From Flavobacteriales bacterium (lineage in GTDB: Bacteria > Bacteroidota > Bacteroidia > Flavobacteriales > UA16), in assembly GCA_028141885.1 (NCBI GenBank), contig JAOIQU010000003.1:4209-68208 (forward strand): a DNA stretch of 64,000 bases, written 5' to 3'. Both the position numbers and the translations under genes were made by a program. Shown piece after piece: positions 25,156-34,645 of the stretch; position 1 is the first letter of the stretch; the number at the start of each line of letters is the position of its first letter. The notes under the pieces were generated by a model. The model was not told the origin of the DNA and did no database searches. It worked only from the letters and a program-made list of their open reading frames with translations.

Positions 25156-25782
25156 ATGGAATCCCATTGCACCCCCGAAGTCGAAGCCTTGATCCGACAA
25201 GGTTGGGCCAAGGCAACGTCCATTGTTTCGCACCTTGACGGGTTGCGTGACGCCACCCCCAACCCCGACCCTGAAAAAGCCCCCTACGACAAATACATCC
25301 CGATCAACCAGCAGCGCATCAAGCGCATTCGGAAGACCCTGGCCAAGGTTGGGTTGCGCGAAGACCTCAATTTGGCCCTCAGTGGCCTTGCTGCTGGCAC
25401 GAAAATGCTGGTGCTGAATGAATTTTGGTGTGGGGATGGCGCCCAAATTTTGCCCGTTCACGAGGTGATGGAGGCGGCTACGGGAGGGCGCCTTGAGGTA
25501 AGGGTGCTGATGCGCGACGCCCACCTCGACGTCATGGACCTGTTTTTGACCAACGGGGGACGGTCCATTCCCAAGACAGTCTTGCTGAATGCCGACCTGG
25601 AGGTGTTGGGGTCGTGGGGCCCCCGGCCGGCGGAGGCCATGGCCTTGGTGAAGCGCATCAAATCAGACCCTACCATCGCCCACACGTACAGCGAAGAGGC
25701 CCACAAGTGGTACACCCAGGACAAACAACAGAACATTCAGGCGGAGTTGGCGGTACTTTTAGGGCATGCCCAAAGAGCTTGA
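25156..25782 (+). CDS. Thioredoxin-family protein with single-Cys WCGD motif
   Basis: 208 aa. A helical N-terminal region (about 1-80) precedes a thioredoxin-like fold with NEFWCGDGAQILP at residues 89-101 and the cis-Pro region RSIPKTVLL. Only Cys92 of the usual CxxC pair is present (the second position is Ala/Gly). Such WCGD proteins are widespread in Bacteroidota; no disulfide exchange activity can be assumed. Its last codons contain the promoter of the next small gene, whose ATG (25766) overlaps it by 17 nt. Confidence 0.85.
   Translation: MESHCTPEVEALIRQGWAKATSIVSHLDGLRDATPNPDPEKAPYDKYIPINQQRIKRIRKTLAKVGLREDLNLALSGLAAGTKMLVLNEFWCGDGAQILPVHEVMEAATGGRLEVRVLMRDAHLDVMDLFLTNGGRSIPKTVLLNADLEVLGSWGPRPAEAMALVKRIKSDPTIAHTYSEEAHKWYTQDKQQNIQAELAVLLGHAQRA
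25754..25761 (+). promoter_or_regulatory. -7 box TACTTTTA inside the thioredoxin-like gene, 4 nt before DUF5522
   Basis: TACTTTTA-GGGC-ATG, one mismatch to TAnnTTTG. It overlaps the coding end of the upstream gene, suggesting independent transcription of the small protein. Confidence 0.45.
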
Positions 25783-25935
25783 GCCTGAAGACTTTTACAA
25801 GACGCCGGAAGGCTTCATCGTCTTCACGGAGGCCTACCACTTGAAGCGCGGCCATTGCTGCCAAAGTGGTTGCAAGCACTGTCCTTACGGCTTTGACAAG
25901 CGCACGGGACGTTTCACCAAGAACAAACACACGCC

Positions 25936-25939
<4 letters not shown>
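25766..25939 (+). CDS. DUF5522-like small Cys-rich protein
   Basis: 57 aa: ATG 25766 to TGA 25937-25939. Four cysteines (31, 32, 36, 39) form HCCQSGCKHCPYGF, a compact metal- or cluster-binding-looking motif in an otherwise charged protein. I recognise the pattern as the short DUF5522 family of Bacteroidota and other bacteria; its function is unknown. Its start overlaps the thioredoxin-like gene by 17 nt, and its stop overlaps the urocanate hydratase ATG by 4 nt (ATGA). Confidence 0.82.
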
Positions 25940-27996
<2,057 letters not shown>

Positions 27997-28004
27997 CCCC
28001 CGCA

Positions 28005-28043
28005 AGGAAACGCGGGAAACGTTTTGCAATTTTTTCGTTTCCT
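28005..28043. promoter_or_regulatory. Candidate TetR operator: three GGAAACG/CGTTTCC half-sites
   Basis: GGAAACG occurs at 28006-28012 and 28015-28021. The inverse CGTTTCC is at 28036-28042, and the outer arms extend to an 8-bp inverted repeat (AGGAAACG/CGTTTCCT). The cluster lies directly upstream of the promoter box at 28061 of the TetR-efflux operon. Autoregulation is inferred from position. It also occupies the short gap after hutU. Confidence 0.4.
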
Positions 28044-28060
28044 GTGCGCGCATCGCGATG

Positions 28061-28068
28061 TACTTTTG
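28061..28068 (+). promoter_or_regulatory. -7 box TACTTTTG of the TetR-efflux operon
   Basis: TACTTTTG-CGGCCGC-ATG (7-nt gap), a full consensus match. It places the start at 28076 instead of the in-frame codon at 28058. Confidence 0.6.
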
Positions 28069-28075
28069 CGGCCGC

Positions 28076-28741
28076 ATGTCGCAGGCCAATACATCCAACA
28101 CACGGACGCCCGAAGGACCAAACGCGCTCGATGAGCGCGGCCTTGAGTTGAGGGACCGGTGCTCCAAGCTCTTTGGTCGTTTTGGGATCAAGGCGCTCAG
28201 CATGGACGACTTGGCGGGGCATTTGGCTTGCAGCAAGAAGACGCTGTACAAGTACTTCAGCGACAAGCGGGACCTCGTGTCGAAAGCCCTGCACAGCCAT
28301 CTGGATGGGTTGGAAGCCCAAATGGCGGACCTCATGCATGGGGAGGGGAATGCGATTGATTTGGCCTTGCAGGAGATGGAGAACAAGCACAAAATGCTGT
28401 CGGCCATCAACTCCACGGTCCTGTTCGATTTGAAGAAGTATTACCCCAAGGTTTTTGAAGCCACCCACGAACGTCGGAAGAACATGATCCGTCGCGTGGT
28501 CACCCACAACGTCATGCGCGGCATGGAGCAGGGCATGTATCGCGACGACTTGAATGTCGAGGCCGTAGCCGATTTGCACCTCGCGCTCGTGGAGGACATG
28601 GTGCGGCAGGCGGAAAACGGCACCCTGGCGCGTCCGCTCGCGGAGCATTTCAAAGCGCTGTTCACCTATCACATTCGAGGCATTGCAAGCGCCGATGGTG
28701 TGGCCTACCTCGAATCGAAACGACTCACTCCTTCCTCATGA
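28076..28741 (+). CDS. TetR/AcrR-family transcriptional regulator of an RND efflux operon
   Basis: 221 aa. An N-terminal TetR helix-turn-helix lies at about residues 25-70 (FGIKALSMDDLAGHLACSKKTLYKYFSDKRDLV). The ligand-binding C-terminal domain is variable. It is the first gene of a tightly packed operon: its stop overlaps the TolC ATG by 4 nt. So it probably represses this pump and itself, through the GGAAACG elements upstream. The inducing ligand is unknown. Confidence 0.9.
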   Translation: MSQANTSNTRTPEGPNALDERGLELRDRCSKLFGRFGIKALSMDDLAGHLACSKKTLYKYFSDKRDLVSKALHSHLDGLEAQMADLMHGEGNAIDLALQEMENKHKMLSAINSTVLFDLKKYYPKVFEATHERRKNMIRRVVTHNVMRGMEQGMYRDDLNVEAVADLHLALVEDMVRQAENGTLARPLAEHFKALFTYHIRGIASADGVAYLESKRLTPSS

Positions 28742-30087
28742 TCCAAACCTTGAAACAACGTGGTCTTTGCGCGCTTGCGGTCTTGACGGCCTCCTGGCAC
28801 GCCAACGCCCAGCTGTCGCTGAGCATGGACCAAGCCATGGAGCTTGGCGTGGCACAGGCCTATGCGATGCAGCGGGCCCGCATCGATGTGGATGTGGCCA
28901 AAAGCGACGTCAAAGAATTGCTGGCCACGGGCCTCCCCCAAGTCAACGCGTCCTTCGACTTCAATCACTTCATTGACATTCCGACCCAAGTGGTGCCTGC
29001 CTCGTCATTTGATCCAATGGCGCCAGAAGATTTGGTGTTGGAATTGGCGTTTGGCACGACCCAATCCGCCACAGCGGGCGTGAACGCCACGCAACTGGTG
29101 TTCAGTGGGAGTTACCTCGTGGGCATGAAGGCCGCGCAGGTGTTTGCCGATGCCAAAGCGTTGGCGGTGGACGCCACGGAAGTGGAAACGCGCAGGCTGG
29201 TGGCCGAGGCCTACGTCACGGGCCTGGCGGCTGAAGCCAACGTGGAGACCTTGGACCGGGCGCTTGCGCTGGTGACTTCGTCGGAAGGGGAATTGCGTGC
29301 CTTGGCCAACGAAGGACTCGTCGAGTCGGTGGACGCAGACCAACTGCAGTTGACGCGCCAGTCGCTCGCCCAGCAACTCAACACGGCCCGATTGCAAGCT
29401 GATTTGACCAAGAAGTTGCTGTTGTTCCAATGCGGACTGGAGGTGGACGGAACGGTGACCTTGACGGACAGCCTCGAAGGGTTGACCGCGCAGTCTGTGC
29501 CGGAGGTGATGCAGTCGCAGTTGAACCTGGCGGCGAATCCCGCCTTGGAGGAACAACGTCGGTATGTCGCCCTTGCGGAGTTGGATGTGTTGAACCGGCG
29601 CGCCGAGGGCCTTCCCCAAGTGGCTGCGTTCTATTCAAACAGCTCACAAACCTTCCGCGACCCAGATTTTCCCGTGCTTGAGGACCAAGCCAATTGGTAT
29701 CCCTCCCAAATCGTGGGCTTGTCGGTGAACATGCCCATTTGGACCAGCTTTGGCGGCCGTCAACGCGTGGAGAAGGCCAAGCTCGCCGTCTTGACAGCGG
29801 AGTCAGGCCTGTCCCAAATGGAATCTGCCGCGCGCTTGGAGTTTGACAACGCCAGGGCCACCTTTTTGGACGCGCAAGCCGCACTGTCCAATGCGAAGGA
29901 GCAACGCGCCTTGGCCGACAACATTTTGACCCGAATCGAAGCGGGACACAAAGAAGGGGTTCGAAGCAGTTTTGAACTCAACACCGCCCAAAACCAACTC
30001 CTCGAAGCCGAGGGCAACCTGATCGGCGCACAACTCGCTTGGCTCACGGCCCAGCAGCGCTTGATCGCATCCAATCCAAGACTATGA
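28738..30087 (+). CDS. TolC-family outer-membrane efflux protein
   Basis: 449 aa. The signal peptide ends near ANAQ (residue 24). Two structural repeats of the outer-membrane efflux family are rich in long helices (LSMDQAMELGVAQAYAMQ at the start, and ARLEFDNARATFLDAQAALSNAKEQ at about 365-390). It forms the outer-membrane channel of the tripartite pump with the two following genes. Stops and starts of all three upstream genes overlap by 4 nt (ATGA), so expression is coupled. Confidence 0.92.
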   Translation: MIQTLKQRGLCALAVLTASWHANAQLSLSMDQAMELGVAQAYAMQRARIDVDVAKSDVKELLATGLPQVNASFDFNHFIDIPTQVVPASSFDPMAPEDLVLELAFGTTQSATAGVNATQLVFSGSYLVGMKAAQVFADAKALAVDATEVETRRLVAEAYVTGLAAEANVETLDRALALVTSSEGELRALANEGLVESVDADQLQLTRQSLAQQLNTARLQADLTKKLLLFQCGLEVDGTVTLTDSLEGLTAQSVPEVMQSQLNLAANPALEEQRRYVALAELDVLNRRAEGLPQVAAFYSNSSQTFRDPDFPVLEDQANWYPSQIVGLSVNMPIWTSFGGRQRVEKAKLAVLTAESGLSQMESAARLEFDNARATFLDAQAALSNAKEQRALADNILTRIEAGHKEGVRSSFELNTAQNQLLEAEGNLIGAQLAWLTAQQRLIASNPRL

Positions 30088-31124
30088 AATTGACTTTGAA
30101 AAGTGTTGGCCTGTTGGCCATGGCAACGTTGTTTGTGCAATGTGGTGGCCCCTCAGAGGATGCGGTCGAACAAAACGCGTCGGCGGTTCGGCTGACCAAG
30201 GTGGGGGTCCAAACGGTGCAAGCCGCCCCGTTCGCCCACACGTTCGCCGTTCAGGGCAACGTCGAGACGGACCGCATCGCCAACATCTTAGCGGAGTTCC
30301 CGGGCGTCGTGCGGGAAGTGTTCGTTGTAGAAGGCACCCAAGTCAACCAAGGCGATGCGTTGGTGCGCATTGACACCGACGTGTTGGCCAAGCAGCGAGA
30401 GGAATTGTTGACGCAGTTCGAATTGGCGGAGACGCTGTTTGAGCGGCAAGAGCGCCTTTGGAACAAGGACATTGGGTCCGAGGTGGATTTCCTTCAAGCC
30501 AAAACAAGCCTCGAAGCCTTGACACGAAGCCTCGCCACCCTCGACGAACAAATCGGCAAAGCGGTCATTCGCGCGCCGTTCAATGGTGTGTTGGACCGGG
30601 TCTTTGTCAACGTAGGTGAGATGGCCTCCGCGCCGATGCCTGTGGTGCGCGTGGTGGACTTGAGCGACTTGTACGTTCGGGCTTCCGTCAGCGATCACTA
30701 TGCAGGGGTCGTCATGGCCGGCCAACCCGTGACCGTGGAAGCGCAGGGCCTCGAGCCCATCGAAAGCCAGGTCCGTCGCGTGGGACAATTCATCGAAGCG
30801 GCCAACCGCACGATCGATGTGACCATTGACCTCCCCTCAGGGACCCGTGCGCTTCCCAACATGGTGGCGACGGTGCACATCACCGATTTGGCACTGGACA
30901 GTGCCTTGGCACTTCCGTCAGCGGTGGTGCAACAAGACGCGAACGGCCAGGAGTATGTGTTCGTTATCAAAGGTGACCAAGCGACGAAGCAAACGGTCAA
31001 AACCGGGGTGATGTCCGACGGCTTGCTGCTCATCGAGTCGGGCCTGAAAGCCGGCGATCGCGTCATCAAACGTGGCGCGGCACGCGTCGTGGATGGCGAG
31101 CGAGTGACCTTGATCGAATCCTGA
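30084..31124 (+). CDS. RND efflux periplasmic adaptor (membrane fusion protein), lipoprotein
   Basis: 346 aa from ATG 30084. A lipoprotein-type leader (LLAMATLFVQCGG, Cys18-19 region) anchors it to the inner membrane. The rest has a barrel-sandwich lipoyl domain split by a coiled-coil hairpin (about residues 90-165), the typical IRAPFNGVLDRVFVNVGEM return strand, and beta-barrel and membrane-proximal domains (GLKAGDRVIKRGAARVVDGERV). It links the RND permease to TolC. ATG overlaps the TolC stop by 4 nt. The in-frame start at 30039 inside tolC is rejected. Confidence 0.92.
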   Translation: MKLTLKSVGLLAMATLFVQCGGPSEDAVEQNASAVRLTKVGVQTVQAAPFAHTFAVQGNVETDRIANILAEFPGVVREVFVVEGTQVNQGDALVRIDTDVLAKQREELLTQFELAETLFERQERLWNKDIGSEVDFLQAKTSLEALTRSLATLDEQIGKAVIRAPFNGVLDRVFVNVGEMASAPMPVVRVVDLSDLYVRASVSDHYAGVVMAGQPVTVEAQGLEPIESQVRRVGQFIEAANRTIDVTIDLPSGTRALPNMVATVHITDLALDSALALPSAVVQQDANGQEYVFVIKGDQATKQTVKTGVMSDGLLLIESGLKAGDRVIKRGAARVVDGERVTLIES

Positions 31125-31137
31125 ACCCACGGACACC

Positions 31138-34100
31138 ATGACCGAACAAACCAACACACCGCGGGAGGCGAAGGGGGGAGGCAAGCTTCGTGAGTTTGGG
31201 CTGACCACGTTGAGCATTCAAAACAAGACCACCGTCTTCGTGCTCATCGCCATCATTACGTTCTCAGGAATCAGCAGCTATTTGACGGTGCCCAAGGAGG
31301 CGTTCCCGGAGATTGTGGTGCCAGAAATTTTCGTGAGCACGTCCTACCCCGGGAACAGCCCGGTGAACATGGAGAAGCTCATCACGAGGCCGCTCGAGAA
31401 GGAAATCAACACGATTTCAGGCATCGACGAAATCACGTCCACCAGCGTGCAGGGCTTCAGCGCGATCGACATCAAGTTCAACTTTGACGTCACGCCCACG
31501 GAGGCGTTGCGTAAGGTGAAGGACGCGGTGGACAAGGCCAAGTCCGACCCCGATTTCCCAACCGACCTTCCCGCGGACCCCAGCGTCATGGAGCTCAACT
31601 TCAGCGAGCTCATGCCGGTGATGAACATCAACCTGAGCGGCGACTACAGGCTTCAAGATTTGAAGAAGTACGCCGAGTACCTGGAGGACCGGGTGGAATC
31701 TTTGCCGCAAATCAGCAAAGTGGACATCCAGGGCATCAGCGACCTCGAAGTCGAGATTGAAGTGGATCACCTGCGCGCAGAAGCCATGCAGGTCAGCTTC
31801 AACGACATTTCAGGGGCGATCGCCGCAGAGAATATGACGGTTTCTGGCGGGGACTTGCTTGTGGACGGCGTGCGAAGGAGCGTCCAAGTGGAAGGAGATT
31901 TCACGAGCATCGAGGAACTCGAAAACGTCATCATCAAATCCGAAGGAGGGTTCACAGTGCACTTGCGCGATGTGGCGCAGGTGTCGTTTGTCGAGAAGGA
32001 GAAGGAGAGTTTTGCCCGAGAATATTCACGCCCAGTGGTGTCGCTGGACGTGGTGAAGCGCGCAGGCGAAAACCTGCTTGAAGCCTCTGCCGCCATCAAC
32101 GCCATCATTGAAGAGGCCAAGCTGGAGGTGTTGCCGCGCAATCTGAACGTGTCCATCACCAACGACCAAAGCGACATGACCCAAACCCAAGTGGAGGAGC
32201 TTCAGAACTCCATCATTTTTGGGGTCCTTCTCGTGGTGGGGGTGTTGTTGTTCTTCCTCGGCTTGCGCAACGCCTTGTTTGTAGGGGTGGCCATTCCGCT
32301 GTCCATGTTCATGAGCTTCCTCATCCTGAATTCGCTTGGCGTGACGTTCAACACGATGGTGTTGTTTTCGCTCGTCTTGGCCCTCGGCATGCTCGTTGAC
32401 AACGGCATTGTGGTGGTGGAGAACGTGTACCGTCTTATGGATGAAGGGTACAGTCCGTTGAAGGCAGCTCGCTGCGGTGTGGGTGAGGTTGCCTGGCCCA
32501 TCATTGCGTCGACCGGCACCACCCTCGCGGCATTTTTGCCGCTGGCGCTGTGGCCAGGACTCATCGGGGAGTTCATGAGCTACTTGCCCATGACCCTGAT
32601 CATCGTTTTGGGCTCGTCTTTGTTTGTGGCCTTGGTCATCAACCCCGTCTTGACCGCAGTCTTCATGAGGGTGGGTGAGGAACATGTCAACCGACGTCGC
32701 ACTCACGTGGTGTCGGGCATTCTTGTGGGGGTTGGGGTCGCATTTCTCGCGCTGGGCGCCACGGGATTGGCCAACATCCTGGCGATCGCGGGCATCCTCA
32801 CACTGCTGAATACCTACGCGCTCTATCCAGCGACCTTGACCTTCCAAAACAAGTTTCTCCCGCGCCTTGAAGCGGCTTACGAGCGGTTCCTCACGTATGT
32901 GCTTGGTGGGCGTCGGCCTTGGGCCTTTTTCTGGGGAACGGTGGGCTTGCTGTTTTTGTCCATCGTGTTGATGGGCGTATTCCCACCCAAGGTGTTGTTC
33001 TTCCCTGACAACCAGCCTCAATACCTGAACATTTTTGTGTCCAAACCCATCGGAACGGATTTGGCCGAGACCAATGAGGTGGCCAAAGATGTGGAGCAGC
33101 GCGTGATGGAAGTCTTGGGCCGTGACGAGTTCAAGCGACCCAATCCCGAGACGGGTGAGCTCGAGAGTTTCATTGTCAATTCCGTCATTGGGACGGTGGG
33201 CAACGGAACCAGCGATCCCAACGAGGGCCCGCAATTGGGCCCCACGCCGCACAAAGCGCGGGTGGTGGTCAACTTCGTGAAGTTCCAGGACCGTCGAGGC
33301 TTGTCCACGGGCGACGTGTTGAGTGCCATCCGCGAGGAGTTGCGGGGTTACCCGGACGCAGAGGTGGTCGTGACCAAAAATTCCGACGGTCCGCCTCAAG
33401 GCGCGCCCATCAACCTCGAGCTCACATGCGACGACTACGATGAATTGTTGGCGGCCTCTGAAAATGCCCTGCAATACCTCCGAGCCAAAGACTATTTGGG
33501 CGTGGAAGAGTTGAAAATCGACGTCGACAAGCGCAAACCCCAAATGCCTGTCGTCATCGACCGGGAAAAGGCACGGACCTACGGATTAAGCACGCGCGAC
33601 ATCGGGTACACGCTGCGGACGGCCTTGTTTGGGCGGGAAGTGGGCACGTACAAAGACGGGGAAGACGACTACCCCATAAACGTGCGTTTCGCCGAGGAAT
33701 ACCGCCACAGCAGCGACGCGCTGATGAACCAAAAGGTGATTTTCCGCAGCCAGAGCGACGGTCAAATCAAGGAGGTGCCCATCAGTGCCGTGGCCTCAGC
33801 CAGTCGCTCCACCACATTCAGCGCGGTGAAGCGAAAAGACCTAAAACGCGTCATCACGATCACTTCCAACGTGCTCGAAGGGGCCAACCCCACCGAGATC
33901 ATCACGCGCATGGAGGAAGACATGAAGGACGAGCTCACGATGCCAGGTGACGTGACGTGGGAGTTCACAGGTCAGCAAGAGGAACAGGCCAGAGAGATGG
34001 CGTTCCTCTCCAAGGCCCTGCTCATCGCCCTGTTCCTCATCTTCCTCATCATCGTCAGCCAGTTCAACAGCGTCACCACGCCGTTCATCATTGGTTTCAG

Positions 34101-34629
34101 CGTGATTTTCTCACTCATCGGCGTGTTGCTGGGACTCGTCATTTTCCAAATGGAGTTTGTGATCATCATGACCATGATTGGCATCATTTCGCTTGCGGGC
34201 GTGGTGGTGAACAACGCCATTGTGTTGATCGACTACACCAACTTGCTGAGGGCCCGTCGCCGTGAAGAGCTTGGCTTGGAGGCAGGAGAGTCCACCGAAG
34301 ACGCCACCAAGCTGCCCTTCGAGGAGGTGAACACCGCCATCGTTGAAGGGGGCAAAACGAGGCTGCGCCCTGTTTTGCTGACGGCCATCACGACGGTTCT
34401 CGGGTTGCTCCCGCTGGCCATCGGTTTGAACATTGATTTTGTGGGCTTGGTCACCAACTACGACCCCAACATTTACGTGGGTGGAGACAACAACGTGTTT
34501 TGGAAGCCGATGAGTTGGGCCATCATTTTTGGCTTGACGTTCGCGACGTTCTTGACGCTGATCATTGTGCCCGTCATGTACTGGTGGATCGAGCGCACGA
34601 CGTACAAGTGGGACGGGCGGTCAGTTTGA
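31138..34629 (+). CDS. RND efflux permease (AcrB/HAE1-type)
   Basis: 1163 aa. Proton-driven inner-membrane pump with twelve predicted helices and two large periplasmic loops. The first helix is at about residues 31-50. The helix-4 region VLALGMLVDNGIVVVENVYR (about 410-430) carries the acidic proton-relay area. The second half repeats the pattern (IGIISLAGVVVNNAIVLIDY). An extra segment before the last helices (VTNYDPNIYVGGDNNVFW, about 1105-1122) is longer than in E. coli AcrB. The absence of metal-binding Met clusters favours drug, lipid or solvent export over copper, but the substrate is not determinable. It starts 13 nt after the adaptor gene. Confidence 0.93.
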   Translation: MTEQTNTPREAKGGGKLREFGLTTLSIQNKTTVFVLIAIITFSGISSYLTVPKEAFPEIVVPEIFVSTSYPGNSPVNMEKLITRPLEKEINTISGIDEITSTSVQGFSAIDIKFNFDVTPTEALRKVKDAVDKAKSDPDFPTDLPADPSVMELNFSELMPVMNINLSGDYRLQDLKKYAEYLEDRVESLPQISKVDIQGISDLEVEIEVDHLRAEAMQVSFNDISGAIAAENMTVSGGDLLVDGVRRSVQVEGDFTSIEELENVIIKSEGGFTVHLRDVAQVSFVEKEKESFAREYSRPVVSLDVVKRAGENLLEASAAINAIIEEAKLEVLPRNLNVSITNDQSDMTQTQVEELQNSIIFGVLLVVGVLLFFLGLRNALFVGVAIPLSMFMSFLILNSLGVTFNTMVLFSLVLALGMLVDNGIVVVENVYRLMDEGYSPLKAARCGVGEVAWPIIASTGTTLAAFLPLALWPGLIGEFMSYLPMTLIIVLGSSLFVALVINPVLTAVFMRVGEEHVNRRRTHVVSGILVGVGVAFLALGATGLANILAIAGILTLLNTYALYPATLTFQNKFLPRLEAAYERFLTYVLGGRRPWAFFWGTVGLLFLSIVLMGVFPPKVLFFPDNQPQYLNIFVSKPIGTDLAETNEVAKDVEQRVMEVLGRDEFKRPNPETGELESFIVNSVIGTVGNGTSDPNEGPQLGPTPHKARVVVNFVKFQDRRGLSTGDVLSAIREELRGYPDAEVVVTKNSDGPPQGAPINLELTCDDYDELLAASENALQYLRAKDYLGVEELKIDVDKRKPQMPVVIDREKARTYGLSTRDIGYTLRTALFGREVGTYKDGEDDYPINVRFAEEYRHSSDALMNQKVIFRSQSDGQIKEVPISAVASASRSTTFSAVKRKDLKRVITITSNVLEGANPTEIITRMEEDMKDELTMPGDVTWEFTGQQEEQAREMAFLSKALLIALFLIFLIIVSQFNSVTTPFIIGFSVIFSLIGVLLGLVIFQMEFVIIMTMIGIISLAGVVVNNAIVLIDYTNLLRARRREELGLEAGESTEDATKLPFEEVNTAIVEGGKTRLRPVLLTAITTVLGLLPLAIGLNIDFVGLVTNYDPNIYVGGDNNVFWKPMSWAIIFGLTFATFLTLIIVPVMYWWIERTTYKWDGRSV

Positions 34630-34645
34630 GCCTTCTGTCCAAACG

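Noticed and set aside
32026..33543. 505-codon minus-strand reading frame
   Set aside because: Antisense of the RND permease; His/Gln/Arg-rich with no domain.
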